From the IMG/VR virus record IMGVR_UViG_3300030450_000395, positions 1 through 23,943 of that record: 23,943 bases of DNA. One strand, 5' to 3'. Position 1 is the stretch's first letter. Every line of letters begins with the position of its first letter. Shown here in pieces: positions 1 through 7,503 of the stretch. The DNA is from a virus. The position numbers were made by a program, and so were the translations under genes. The notes under the pieces were generated by a model that saw nothing but the letters and a program-made list of their open reading frames with translations, was not told the origin of the DNA and made no database searches.

Positions 1-1
1 C

Positions 2-199
2 AGAGAAACTGAGGCTGGTACAGCTATTCCTGCTGATTGGACTACTTTTAGATCAGGTGTGAGAAGTACAGCAGCAGATATGCAAAGCAAAATTGATGCT
101 TGTACCACAGTTGATGAGTTAGCAGCCTTGTATATATACAACGATGCTGAACCACCTGTTAGACCATTAGGCGAATTTCCAACTCCACCAGAGGAGTAA
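2..199 (+). CDS. C-terminal end of a tail-assembly-chaperone-like protein (partial)
   Basis: The open frame enters from the left edge and ends at TAA 197-199, giving 65 visible residues. The segment AIPADWTTFRSGVRSTAAD followed by IDACTTVDELAAL resembles the C-terminal end of phage tail-fibre assembly or chaperone-like proteins, where a W-x-x-[YF]-R motif precedes a short helix ending in 'ELAAL'. The last 15 residues are proline-rich (EPPVRPLGEFPTPPEE). The stop lies 3 bp before the next start, and the end of this gene supplies the GAGGAG ribosome binding site of that gene. Function is inferred from a weak motif and its position in the late operon; the N-terminus is outside the window. Confidence 0.5.
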   Translation, partial: RETEAGTAIPADWTTFRSGVRSTAADMQSKIDACTTVDELAALYIYNDAEPPVRPLGEFPTPPEE

Positions 200-202
200 A
201 AC

Positions 203-1708
203 ATGGCGTTACTACCTGTAACTCCACCACCAGGAATCGTAACCAACGGAACTGATTACTCAAACAAAGGACGTTGGGTAGACAGCGATCTTATTCGTTT
301 TCAAAATGGTTCACTTAAACCTATCGGTGGTTGGGAAAAACTAAAAAACACAGCTCTTACTGGCACTCCAACAGGAATGTATGCCTATAAAACTAATGCA
401 GGTAAAAATGTTCTAGCTGTTGGAACAAGAGAAAAGATTTATGTTTTATTCGATGGAACTTGGTATGACATAACACCATCAGGATTTGTAACCGATGCGT
501 CAACTGATGTTCTTGGCTTTGGCGCATATCAGTATGGTAGAGAAGATTACGGAGATGCAAGAAGCACATCTGGGTTATTTTTTGATACAGCGTCTTGGTC
601 TTTTGACAACTTTGGTGAGTATTTGCTTTTTTGTTGTTCAAGTGATGGCAAAATTTATCAATGGAGGCCAGATGCAGGTTCGGGTTCACCAGATGCAACA
701 GGTATTGTTCTAACCAATGCTCCGACAGGATGTGCAGGTGTATTGGTTAGCAATGAACGCCATGTAATTGCATTGGGAGCTGGTGGAGATCCAAGAAAGA
801 TACAGTGGTCATCAAGAGAAACCACAACAACATGGACAGCAGCATCAACGAATACTGCTGGAGATTTACAGATACCAACAGGCGGCAAGATATTAAGTGC
901 GCTTAAATGGCAAACAGATATAATTGTTTTTACTGATACTGGTATTGCTAGAATTTATTACACAGGATCACCTTTTATCTATGGTATTCAAGATGCTGGA
1001 ACTAACTGTAGAGTAACAGGCCCAAGAACAGTTGTAACAGCAGGAAACTTTTTGGCTTGGATGGGTGAAAACGCTTTCTTTATTTACGATGGTAATGTGA
1101 GAGAGATACCATGCGAAGTCCATGATTTTGTTTTTGACAACCTACAATATAATTATCGTAGGGTTTCATGTGGTGGACATAACTCAAACTTTAATGAAAT
1201 TTGGTGGTTTTTCCCCACTTCAGTATCTTCGCCTAGTAAATATGTTATATGGAACTATGCAGAAAACACCTGGTCGATTGGCAGCATGGATAGGGGTTGT
1301 TGGGTAGATCAAGGTGTGTTTGATTATCCGATTGCCTGTGATGCCTCTGGTTTTGTTTATCAGCACGAAAGCTCTACACTTAATAACTCACCAAACTTAG
1401 GTACTGCTGTTCCGTTTGCAAAGAGTGGGCCAATCGAGATTGGTAATGGTGATAACTATGTGCAATGCAACCAAATTATTCCAGATGAAGAAGCAAACAC
1501 CTTGCCTGGTGTAACTATTAGTTTCAAAGGTCGATTTACTCCATTGGGAGCTGAAACAGACTTTGGATCATTTACTTTTGAAAGTGATGGCTACACAGAC
1601 GCAAGATTTACAGGTAGGCAAGTATCTATGACAGTTACAGGAACTACCACACAAGATTTTAAAGTTGGTAATATAAGACTTAATTTACGCAACAGAGGGC
1701 GTAGGTAA
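203..1708 (+). CDS. gp10-like beta-propeller tail/neck structural protein
   Basis: This 501-residue protein is probably a virion component at the head-tail interface. The N-terminus (GRWVDSDLIRFQNGSLKPIG, about residues 23-42, then GWEKL) matches a segment I know from many marine and P22-like podovirus structural proteins. The body has recurring short strands ending in aromatic or glycine turns (IYVLFDGTWYDITPSG, AFFIYDGNVREI, KYVIWNYAENTWSIG), as expected for a beta-propeller similar in architecture to the P22 packaged-DNA-stabilisation protein gp10. It has no signal peptide or membrane segment. The ATG start follows GAGGAG at 8-bp spacing. It lies between a chaperone-like gene and the ejection-type genes. 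The family is recognised by motif and context only, so another tail role is possible. Confidence 0.7.
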   Translation: MALLPVTPPPGIVTNGTDYSNKGRWVDSDLIRFQNGSLKPIGGWEKLKNTALTGTPTGMYAYKTNAGKNVLAVGTREKIYVLFDGTWYDITPSGFVTDASTDVLGFGAYQYGREDYGDARSTSGLFFDTASWSFDNFGEYLLFCCSSDGKIYQWRPDAGSGSPDATGIVLTNAPTGCAGVLVSNERHVIALGAGGDPRKIQWSSRETTTTWTAASTNTAGDLQIPTGGKILSALKWQTDIIVFTDTGIARIYYTGSPFIYGIQDAGTNCRVTGPRTVVTAGNFLAWMGENAFFIYDGNVREIPCEVHDFVFDNLQYNYRRVSCGGHNSNFNEIWWFFPTSVSSPSKYVIWNYAENTWSIGSMDRGCWVDQGVFDYPIACDASGFVYQHESSTLNNSPNLGTAVPFAKSGPIEIGNGDNYVQCNQIIPDEEANTLPGVTISFKGRFTPLGAETDFGSFTFESDGYTDARFTGRQVSMTVTGTTTQDFKVGNIRLNLRNRGRR

Positions 1709-1935
1709 TGGCAAGACGGGCCTTAACCAAACCTGGTGAAAATTATGATCCCTCATACCAAAGCTATCTGGTAACAGAAATAGAATATCGAGATGGTTTA
1801 AGTTTTAAAAAAGGAGAACGAATTGAAGCCAATGGTGGCGATCAAACAGAAGTCGTTTTAGTGAGTCCAAATGGAACTAAGTATAGAATCACAGTCGATA
1901 ATAGCGGAAACCTCTCTACCACCCAAGTCGCATAA
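1708..1935 (+). CDS. Small conserved late-region protein of unknown function
   Basis: This is a 75-residue protein starting within the stop of the preceding gene (TAATG overlap at 1706-1710), which implies translational coupling in the late operon. The sequence is hydrophilic with a predicted beta-rich C-terminal half (TEVVLVSPNGTKYRITVDNSGNLSTTQVA) and no cysteines or membrane segment. I recall similar short proteins in the same place in other marine podoviruses, but I know no function. The strand-turn-strand pattern and the position between virion genes would suit a minor virion or assembly protein. The next gene starts 65 bp before this one ends. Confidence 0.7.
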   Translation: MARRALTKPGENYDPSYQSYLVTEIEYRDGLSFKKGERIEANGGDQTEVVLVSPNGTKYRITVDNSGNLSTTQVA

Positions 1936-2296
1936 GGAAGATTGGGAAATAGAGTGGGATAGGTGTCAGCATTGGATTTCTAGTGCAATTAAACATCAAG
2001 ACAGTTATAATCTAGGTGATATTAAAGAAAAAATAGAGGCTGGAATATTTCATATTTGGGCTGGTAAAAAATCAGTTATGATTACAGAAATTGTGGAATA
2101 TCCAAGAATGAAAGCCTTAAACCTCCTGTTTTGTGGTGGTGATTATTCAGAGCTAGAGCAAATGTTACCTAGCCTTGAACAGTTTGCCAGACATTTTGGC
2201 TGTAAAAGACTTTATGGCGGTGGCAGGAAAGGGTGGTTAAGAAAGATTAAACACCTTGGTTTTGAAACAGAATATTTAATTAGAAAAGAATTATGA
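1871..2296 (+). CDS. Phage GNAT-like acetyltransferase-fold protein
   Basis: This 141-residue protein has a GNAT-like layout: a helix near residues 24-45 (KEDWEIEWDRCQHWISSAI), a strand carrying GIFHIWAGKKSVMITEIVEY (58-77), a central strand with ALNLLFCGGD (82-91), a helix (SELEQMLPSLEQFARHFG, 93-110) and KRLYGGGRKGW (112-122). That last motif is typical of a phage family often annotated as N-acetyltransferase near tail genes. The ATG at 1871 overlaps the preceding gene by 65 bp and has only a weak upstream purine stretch, but no other ATG occurs before the conserved region. It ends by ATGA overlap with the next gene. The substrate is unknown, and catalytic activity cannot be judged from sequence. 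Confidence 0.7.
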   Translation: MELSIESQSIIAETSLPPKSHKEDWEIEWDRCQHWISSAIKHQDSYNLGDIKEKIEAGIFHIWAGKKSVMITEIVEYPRMKALNLLFCGGDYSELEQMLPSLEQFARHFGCKRLYGGGRKGWLRKIKHLGFETEYLIRKEL

Positions 2297-3105
2297 GTAA
2301 AGGAAAAAGCACAACTACAACAACGACTGATCCAACACAAATGGCTATATACTCAGACCTATACGATAGGTCTAAAGCCATAGCAGGACAGCCTTTTGTA
2401 CCCTATACAGGTGCAAGAGTTGCAGGATTTAATCCAGATCAACTACAAGGTTTTGATACAACCAGAGGTATGTTTCAAGATTCTATGTCTTATGATCCAA
2501 GAGGATTATTGTCTGACATGGGAACACAACCCTTAGACATTCAATCGTTTCAAAATCCTTACAACACACAAGTTATTGATCAATCTTTAGCTGATTTAAA
2601 CAGAGCAAGACAAATAAGATTACAAAGCGATCAAGACGCAGCAATCGGAGCTGGTGCATTTGGTGGATCTCGTTCTGGTTTATTAGAAGCTGAAACCAAC
2701 AGAAACTTTGCTGATGCAGCAGCTAGAACATCTAGCAACCTTAGACAATCAGGTTATAACAATGCTTTAAATGCAGCCATGCAAGACAGAGGATTTAGAA
2801 CTGGCATACAACAAGGAATGTTAGGCGATCAATACAGAAACTTAGGATTAATGTCTGGTATTGGTTCTCAGCAACAAGGACTACAACAAAGAGGCATGGA
2901 TGCTGGTTACAACGAGTTCTTGCGAGCTTTACAATATGGCCCAAAACAACTTGGCTTATTGGCACAAGGTGTTAGTGCGTTGCCTACGCAGACCAATACA
3001 ACGCAAAGTCAAAAAGCTGGTTTTGGAGATGTATTAGCTGGTGGAGCTGGGTTACTTGGTTCTGCTTGGTCTGGTGGCTTTAATCCATTTGGACTTTTGA
3101 GTTAA
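2293..3105 (+). CDS. Putative virion/ejection protein (GAFGGSR family)
   Basis: This is a 270-residue, Gln/Ala/Gly-rich protein. After a threonine-rich start (residues 7-12) come FVPYTG (35-40), FQNPY (86-90), a long helical stretch with the motif GAFGGSR (121-127), and a glycine/serine-rich C-terminus. I recognise this combination from a family encoded just before the large injection proteins of podoviruses and some siphoviruses. No enzymatic motif is visible. The ATGA overlap at 2293 couples it to the GNAT-like gene. By position it is likely a virion protein, perhaps an ejected or internal one. The exact role is inference. Confidence 0.65.
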   Translation: MSKGKSTTTTTTDPTQMAIYSDLYDRSKAIAGQPFVPYTGARVAGFNPDQLQGFDTTRGMFQDSMSYDPRGLLSDMGTQPLDIQSFQNPYNTQVIDQSLADLNRARQIRLQSDQDAAIGAGAFGGSRSGLLEAETNRNFADAAARTSSNLRQSGYNNALNAAMQDRGFRTGIQQGMLGDQYRNLGLMSGIGSQQQGLQQRGMDAGYNEFLRALQYGPKQLGLLAQGVSALPTQTNTTQSQKAGFGDVLAGGAGLLGSAWSGGFNPFGLLS

Positions 3106-3109
3106 TAAT

Positions 3110-4390
3110 ATGACAATAATAAACAATAATCTTAATCCAATGGGTTTGTTAAATGATTATCAACCCAATAATTTCGTCATTGATCCAATGCAAGTGCAAC
3201 AAGCACAAATGCAAAAACAGGTTGATGATGCTAAAACTTTATTAAACAGACAAAGATATGGAAATATGATGTTGGCTTTTGCTGATGTTTTGAAAGGTAG
3301 AGATCCTTCTACTGGTGTTATGCAAAGAACAGCATTATTAGATGCTCAAAAAAAAGAGGCTGAAGAAAAAGCAAAGATAGAAAAGTTTTTAGCAACCCCT
3401 CAAGGCGCACCTTATAGAACTATGTATACACTAGTTGGGCCAAAAGGAGTTATTAGTGCGTTTGAAAGTAATAGAGGACAAGCATCAAACGAAAGATTTG
3501 GTGTTTATAACAAAGACACAAAACAGTTGATAGGAAGTGTTTTAAAAAGCGACTCTGCAAAAATAAGTGAATTAGAAAATACTCCAGGATTTGTTGTCGG
3601 TCAGTTAAGATCGCCAACTGTTACTAGCGGTAAAACTGGTTCTTTGTTACAAGTAGTTGATGAAAACAACAATTTTTCAAGAAACATATCAACACAAGAA
3701 TTTTTAAGTAATGGTTTAAAGCCTGGTGAAAAATTAACAAATCTTCCAACTGGAAATGCTCCAGCAGACTCAGCAGATACCACAGATTTTGATCCTGTAA
3801 AATCAAAATATTTAGCAACCGAAAATATAATTTTACAAACTTCTGAATTAGCTAAACAATTTTATAATGAGCCAACATCTGCTTTAGCAGTAGGTGGAGC
3901 ATCACAATTTGTAGATAGTCTTATTCAAAACATAGATGCTGGTTCTAAAATTTTATCTTCTGCAAAAGATAAAAAATCTTATCAATTTATTCAATCAACT
4001 AACAAAAGTGTTGAGGGTAATGATTTTGGAGAAAAAATTAAAACAGCATCACAATCAACTGGTGTTGCAGAGTCTAGGATAAGAGATTTAGCTTATTTAT
4101 TTGCAGCAGCCAGAGGACAAGAGGGTAGAGGATTGTCTGATAAAGATTATGAAAATGCTTTAAGGATTGTTTCAGGTGGTGTTGGTGCAGGGGGTAGAAT
4201 TAAAGTTCTTGAGGATGTATCAAATAGAATAAAAGCCGAGTTTGAAAGAAATGTTCAATTTGACCTTAATATGAGTGAAGATCAAGATTACATAAAAAAA
4301 CTTAACAAACTTAAACCTTTGCCAATGTTTGTAAATCCAATAGTTCAAACTCAAACAAACGGAACTGCTGATCCATTAGGAATTAGATAA
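3110..4390 (+). CDS. Putative internal virion/ejection protein
   Basis: This 426-residue protein has a predicted helical N-terminal third: a Gln-rich segment (MQVQQAQMQKQVDDAKTLLN) followed by a charged coiled-coil-like run (LLDAQKKEAEEKAKIEKFL). The C-terminal half is mostly helical and includes ESRIRDLAYLFAAARGQEGR and GLSDKDYENALRIVSGG, which resemble conserved blocks in large marine-phage internal proteins. There are no cysteines or clear membrane segments. The start follows the previous stop by a few bases, and the gene ends by TAATG overlap with the next. Lying between the GAFGGSR protein and a large injection-type protein, it most likely belongs to the ejectosome. I see no family name I can defend. 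Confidence 0.6.
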   Translation: MTIINNNLNPMGLLNDYQPNNFVIDPMQVQQAQMQKQVDDAKTLLNRQRYGNMMLAFADVLKGRDPSTGVMQRTALLDAQKKEAEEKAKIEKFLATPQGAPYRTMYTLVGPKGVISAFESNRGQASNERFGVYNKDTKQLIGSVLKSDSAKISELENTPGFVVGQLRSPTVTSGKTGSLLQVVDENNNFSRNISTQEFLSNGLKPGEKLTNLPTGNAPADSADTTDFDPVKSKYLATENIILQTSELAKQFYNEPTSALAVGGASQFVDSLIQNIDAGSKILSSAKDKKSYQFIQSTNKSVEGNDFGEKIKTASQSTGVAESRIRDLAYLFAAARGQEGRGLSDKDYENALRIVSGGVGAGGRIKVLEDVSNRIKAEFERNVQFDLNMSEDQDYIKKLNKLKPLPMFVNPIVQTQTNGTADPLGIR

Positions 4391-6552
4391 TGACCTTAAC
4401 CATACAGGAAGTCAGAGCTAAATATCCTGAATACAGCGACCTATCAGACAAGCAACTTGTAGACAGTTTGCATAAAAAACATTATTCAGATATTCCAATA
4501 AATGATTTTTATAAACAAGTAGGACTTGGAAAAGAAACGACATCACAACCAAAACAAACCATAGCAGAAAGAGCAAAAGACTTTGGTATGTCTGTTGGCT
4601 CTGGTGTTGCTACAGGAGCTAGTTATCTTTTAGGTTTACCTGGTGATTTAGAAAGATTAACTACATATATACCTGGAGATTATTCTAAAAACACAGGTGG
4701 TTTTGATTATGGACAACCTGGTATCGATGAAGATTTTGGCAAATCAACGACAGGTCGATACCTGTTTCCAAGTTCTTCTCAAATAAGAAATTTTGCAGAG
4801 CAACAGATTCCACAAATAAAACCTGTTACTCAATATCAACCAACAACAAACCTAGGTAGATATACAAAAACTGGTTTGGAGTTTGCGACACCAGGACTTG
4901 CAGCTAAAACAAAAACTGCTGCAGCAGCAGGAACTAAACTTGGACTTGGTGGCGGTCTTTTGTTTCAAGGCACAGAAGATTTAACTGGTAGCACGGGTGC
5001 TGCTGCGGGTGTAACTATTCCGTCTATGTTTGCTGCAAGTTTATTTATGCGACCAAACACAGCAGCTAGATTAGCTAAAGATGCACTAGAAGATGTATCA
5101 CCAGCAGAAATACAAGCTGCAAAAGCATTAGAGGAAACAGGAAGCGAACTTGGTATTAATATGATGCCAGGCGAAGTATTTGATAATAAAAATGTTAGAA
5201 ACTTAACAAGAGATGTTGTTGCTTCAGAAAAAGGCTCACCTATTGTTTATAGTGCTGCTAGAGAAAGAAGGCCTGAAGTTATAGCTGTTGCATCAAAACA
5301 AGCAGATGAGATTGCACCTGTTCCACAAAGTCAAAGAGAAGTTCTTGAAATGATTACAGACACAGGAACATCAGCCATAAAAACTGCTAAAAAAACAAGA
5401 ACAAGCGAAGCACAAAAAGCTGGTTATGGTGTTGCAAACAATGAGTCGTTAAACCCAAATCAAGTGTTAAATCTTATAACTAAAATTGATGAAGCTATTG
5501 CAAGTACAAATAATTCAAGAAATAAAGCAGTTTTAAATAAAATTAAAAATGAGCTAATTAAAGACAAGGGACAAAAGAATAAACAAATAATTCCAGAAAC
5601 TAATATCAATAAACTAGATAGCACTTTTAAAATATATAGAGATAATTACAGAAACTCTATGTCAGGTAAAAATACAGACTTGTTTATAAACAAAGAATTA
5701 GGCAATAAATTATTTTCTCAATCAGATGATGGAATATTAGACATTTTAAATGCAGAGTTAAGAACAAATAAAAATTATGCAAAAGCTAATGATACCTTTG
5801 CTCAACTATCAGATGAAATTGTTGCAGTCGTACAAAAAAATATTGAGCCTTTAATTAAAGGTGGTGTTACTCTTCCAAAGATCCAACAAATTATTTTTAA
5901 TCCAGCTAAAGCAAGTGTTAAAGATGTCAATGATACTTTAGCAATATTAAACAAAACAAACCCAGAGGCTACTATACAGTTGGCCAATGTTTATTTTAGA
6001 AACGCATTAAATCAATCATTTAAAATGACAAAACAAGGTGATGATTTAACACAAGGATTTAAACTTATTGATACCATTGCTGGAACTGGAGATAAAAGAA
6101 AAATCTTTATGGCAGTTATAGATAATGTAGCTAAAGCCAAAGGTGTAGATGCTAAAGATTTAAAAGTTGGTTTTGAAAAAATGATTAATGTTTTAGAAAG
6201 AACTGGCAGAGTTGCAAATTTAAATAATCCTGGTTTTGATGGAGCTGGAAAAGCATCAAAATCAGTATTAAAAGATTTAGCAATGATGAAAACTTTTAAT
6301 CCTATGGTAAGACTTGCAACAAAGTGGGGTGAGTTTAAATCTGGTAGAGCTTGGGAAGAATTGGCAAATGTTTTCACACAAAAAAATTCAGTAGAAGCAT
6401 TGGTTCAATTAGCAAAAACAAAACCAGATTCCAAAAGAGCAACATTAAGGGTGTTGCAAATTGTAGATGCTCTGCAAGGCGTTCAGTCTGAACCCTTGAC
6501 CGAAGATGACGAAAGACAACTTTATTTAGAAGAAATTAGTCAACAAAACTAA
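4390..6552 (+). CDS. DNA-injection/ejection-type virion protein, 720 aa
   Basis: The N-terminus (residues 5-46) has the pattern VRAKYPEYSDLSDKQLVDSL followed by HYSDIPINDFYKQVG. This short module sits at the start of many podovirus ejection and internal proteins. Two glycine/alanine-rich hydrophobic stretches follow (about 66-84 and 201-220), suited to transient membrane insertion. The remainder is long, Lys/Asn-rich and helical. These traits fit a protein ejected with DNA to form a trans-envelope channel. I see no lytic transglycosylase catalytic motif. It starts in the stop of the preceding gene (TAATG, 4388-4392). It is the last large virion gene before the att site. Assignment rests on motif and position. 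Confidence 0.7.
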   Translation: MTLTIQEVRAKYPEYSDLSDKQLVDSLHKKHYSDIPINDFYKQVGLGKETTSQPKQTIAERAKDFGMSVGSGVATGASYLLGLPGDLERLTTYIPGDYSKNTGGFDYGQPGIDEDFGKSTTGRYLFPSSSQIRNFAEQQIPQIKPVTQYQPTTNLGRYTKTGLEFATPGLAAKTKTAAAAGTKLGLGGGLLFQGTEDLTGSTGAAAGVTIPSMFAASLFMRPNTAARLAKDALEDVSPAEIQAAKALEETGSELGINMMPGEVFDNKNVRNLTRDVVASEKGSPIVYSAARERRPEVIAVASKQADEIAPVPQSQREVLEMITDTGTSAIKTAKKTRTSEAQKAGYGVANNESLNPNQVLNLITKIDEAIASTNNSRNKAVLNKIKNELIKDKGQKNKQIIPETNINKLDSTFKIYRDNYRNSMSGKNTDLFINKELGNKLFSQSDDGILDILNAELRTNKNYAKANDTFAQLSDEIVAVVQKNIEPLIKGGVTLPKIQQIIFNPAKASVKDVNDTLAILNKTNPEATIQLANVYFRNALNQSFKMTKQGDDLTQGFKLIDTIAGTGDKRKIFMAVIDNVAKAKGVDAKDLKVGFEKMINVLERTGRVANLNNPGFDGAGKASKSVLKDLAMMKTFNPMVRLATKWGEFKSGRAWEELANVFTQKNSVEALVQLAKTKPDSKRATLRVLQIVDALQGVQSEPLTEDDERQLYLEEISQQN

Positions 6553-6555
6553 ACC

Positions 6556-6969
6556 ATGTCCAGAAAGACGGAAAGGATTGGTCGTAGTGGCGAATTTCTG
6601 ACCGCCTCAGTTCTCTCTCTTATATCCGATACAGTTTCAGTTATCCCACATGGTTCTCATGCAGACATATTGTTTGAGTGGGAAGATAAAATTTATAAAT
6701 GCCAGGTCAAAACCAAAAGTAAAATAGGAACACATGATGGTGGTTGGCGTTTTGATTTTCGCAGGGGATCTCATACAAAAAATAGAAACTATAATAAGGG
6801 CAACATAGATATTTATGCTTTGGTTTCTTTAGAACATCAAACTATCTGCTTCCATCCTTTTTCTTGCGCTAAAACTCAAACTACTATATCGGATCAAATT
6901 ATGAAAAATCTTTGCTCATTGGACAGTTTTGAAACTGCAATGGGAGAAATAAAAACGGCAACTGTATGA
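6556..6969 (+). CDS. PD-(D/E)XK nuclease-like protein next to attP
   Basis: This 137-residue protein has GRSGEFLTASVLSLISD (E13), HADILFEW (D37) and KIYKCQVKTKSK (Q50, K52). The spacing E ... D ... (Q/E)xK is the core of the PD-(D/E)XK fold, here of the type seen in group I intron-like endonucleases and resolvase-like proteins (PDDEXK_5-like). Q takes the place of the usual second acidic residue, which occurs in active members. The gene lies 3 bp after the ejection-type gene without an obvious Shine-Dalgarno site. Its stop codon falls inside the inverted repeat that begins the attP region. Possible roles are host or competitor DNA degradation, junction processing or superinfection exclusion. 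Activity is inferred. Confidence 0.65.
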   Translation: MSRKTERIGRSGEFLTASVLSLISDTVSVIPHGSHADILFEWEDKIYKCQVKTKSKIGTHDGGWRFDFRRGSHTKNRNYNKGNIDIYALVSLEHQTICFHPFSCAKTQTTISDQIMKNLCSLDSFETAMGEIKTATV

Positions 6970-6987
6970 CAAATATGGTGTCATACA
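6963..6987. repeat. Inverted repeat TGTATGAC/GTCATACA, left integrase arm-site candidate
   Basis: TGTATGAC (6963-6970) and GTCATACA (6980-6987) form a perfect 8-bp inverted repeat with a 9-bp spacer. The same GTATGAC/GTCATAC heptamer recurs at 7143-7149 and 7204-7210, on the other side of the tRNA-like core. Paired arm sites flanking a core are the known layout for lambda-type tyrosine integrases with an N-terminal arm-binding domain. There is no T-run after the repeat, so it is not a convincing terminator. Confidence 0.6.
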
Positions 6988-7002
6988 AAGATAATTCATT
7001 GG

Positions 7003-7031
7003 TTGCAATAGGCTAGTTTTTGGCTTAAAAC
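7003..7031 (+). promoter_or_regulatory. Candidate promoter just upstream of the tRNA-Val half
   Basis: TTGCAA (7003-7008) and TAAAAC (7026-7031) are separated by 17 bp, each matching the sigma-70 consensus at four of six bases. Transcription would begin near 7038, directly before the first tRNA base at 7040. If real, it could express the tRNA that is rebuilt after integration. Matches are modest, so confidence is low. Confidence 0.35.
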
Positions 7032-7039
7032 AGCCATTT

Positions 7040-7078
7040 GGGTGTTTAGCTCAGTTGGTAGAGCATCTCGTTTACACC
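7040..7078 (+). other. attP: attP core: 5' half of tRNA-Val(TAC)
   Basis: From 7040 the sequence reads as a tRNA 5' half: acceptor strand GGGTGTT, D arm AGCTCAGTTGGTAGAGC, base A26, anticodon-stem strand TCTCG and loop TTTACAC with anticodon TAC (Val). The complementary CGAGA strand should follow the loop but is replaced by CAATG and AT-rich DNA, and I find no T-arm or acceptor 3' strand nearby. It is therefore not a functional tRNA but the segment identical to a host tRNA gene used for integration. It lies between late genes and int, flanked by repeated arm-like sites. The exact crossover cannot be placed without the host sequence. Confidence 0.8.
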
Positions 7079-7142
7079 AATGTAAATACATATCACCACA
7101 AATCACTATACATCATTAATTTAGAGAAACACTTGCAAAAGC

Positions 7143-7214
7143 GTCATACTTGATTCATTATTCATACTATAAATACACAAACAAACCATTTGGTTTAACA
7201 AATGTATGACAAAT
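7143..7214. repeat. Right-side arm-site candidates of attP
   Basis: GTCATAC occurs at 7143-7149 and its inverse GTATGAC at 7204-7210. The 12-mer TGTATGACAAAT at 7203-7214 is identical to 6963-6974 on the left side of the core. A further small inverted repeat AAACCA-TT-TGGTTT lies at 7183-7196. Four copies of one heptamer within about 250 bp around the tRNA half are far more than chance predicts, and fit integrase or excisionase binding sites. The last copy touches the start codon of the DUF1289 gene, so binding could also repress it. Confidence 0.55.
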
Positions 7215-7503
7215 GAAAACCTACGCTGGGAAATTTACAGAACTATCTAAAACATTAGGCAGGTGCGTAAGCGTGGCAGATAGTCCTTGCATTGGGGTTT
7301 GTTCAACCTCGGCAATGCCTGACGATGATCGTTGTGTGGGTTGTGGGAGAACAAGAACAGAGGTAATAGATTGGGAAACCTATTCAGACCTTGAAAAAAA
7401 AATAATTAACTTGCGTAATGCAAATGAAAACTTTGGAATAAGACATCTACAAACGAGGAGCAAAGATGAAATACAAGAACGACACACAGGTACAGGCACT
7501 TAA
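7213..7503 (+). CDS. DUF1289 Cys-rich protein
   Basis: This 96-residue protein has the DUF1289 signature SPCIGVC (C26, C30) then DRCVGCGRTRTEVIDW (C41, C44), followed by a short helix (YSDLEKKIINLRNA). The four cysteines probably bind a metal ion or Fe-S cluster; the family function is unknown to me. Bacterial members are often about 60-80 aa, so the N-terminal 20 residues and the C-terminal tail are extra. The ATG at 7213 is inside a repeat of the attP region. The 3' end overlaps the integrase gene by 38 bp, so the two are probably cotranscribed. It may be host-derived cargo or a regulator acting with the integrase. Confidence 0.75.
   Translation: MKTYAGKFTELSKTLGRCVSVADSPCIGVCSTSAMPDDDRCVGCGRTRTEVIDWETYSDLEKKIINLRNANENFGIRHLQTRSKDEIQERHTGTGT

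Noticed and set aside
6963-6987. Intrinsic terminator at the end of the late operon
   Set aside because: The stem is AT-rich and no T-run follows; the same heptamer on the other side of the core fits an arm site better.
7040-7078. Complete tRNA-Val gene
   Set aside because: The anticodon stem has no 3' strand, and no T-arm or acceptor 3' strand follows, so it is only a 5' half.
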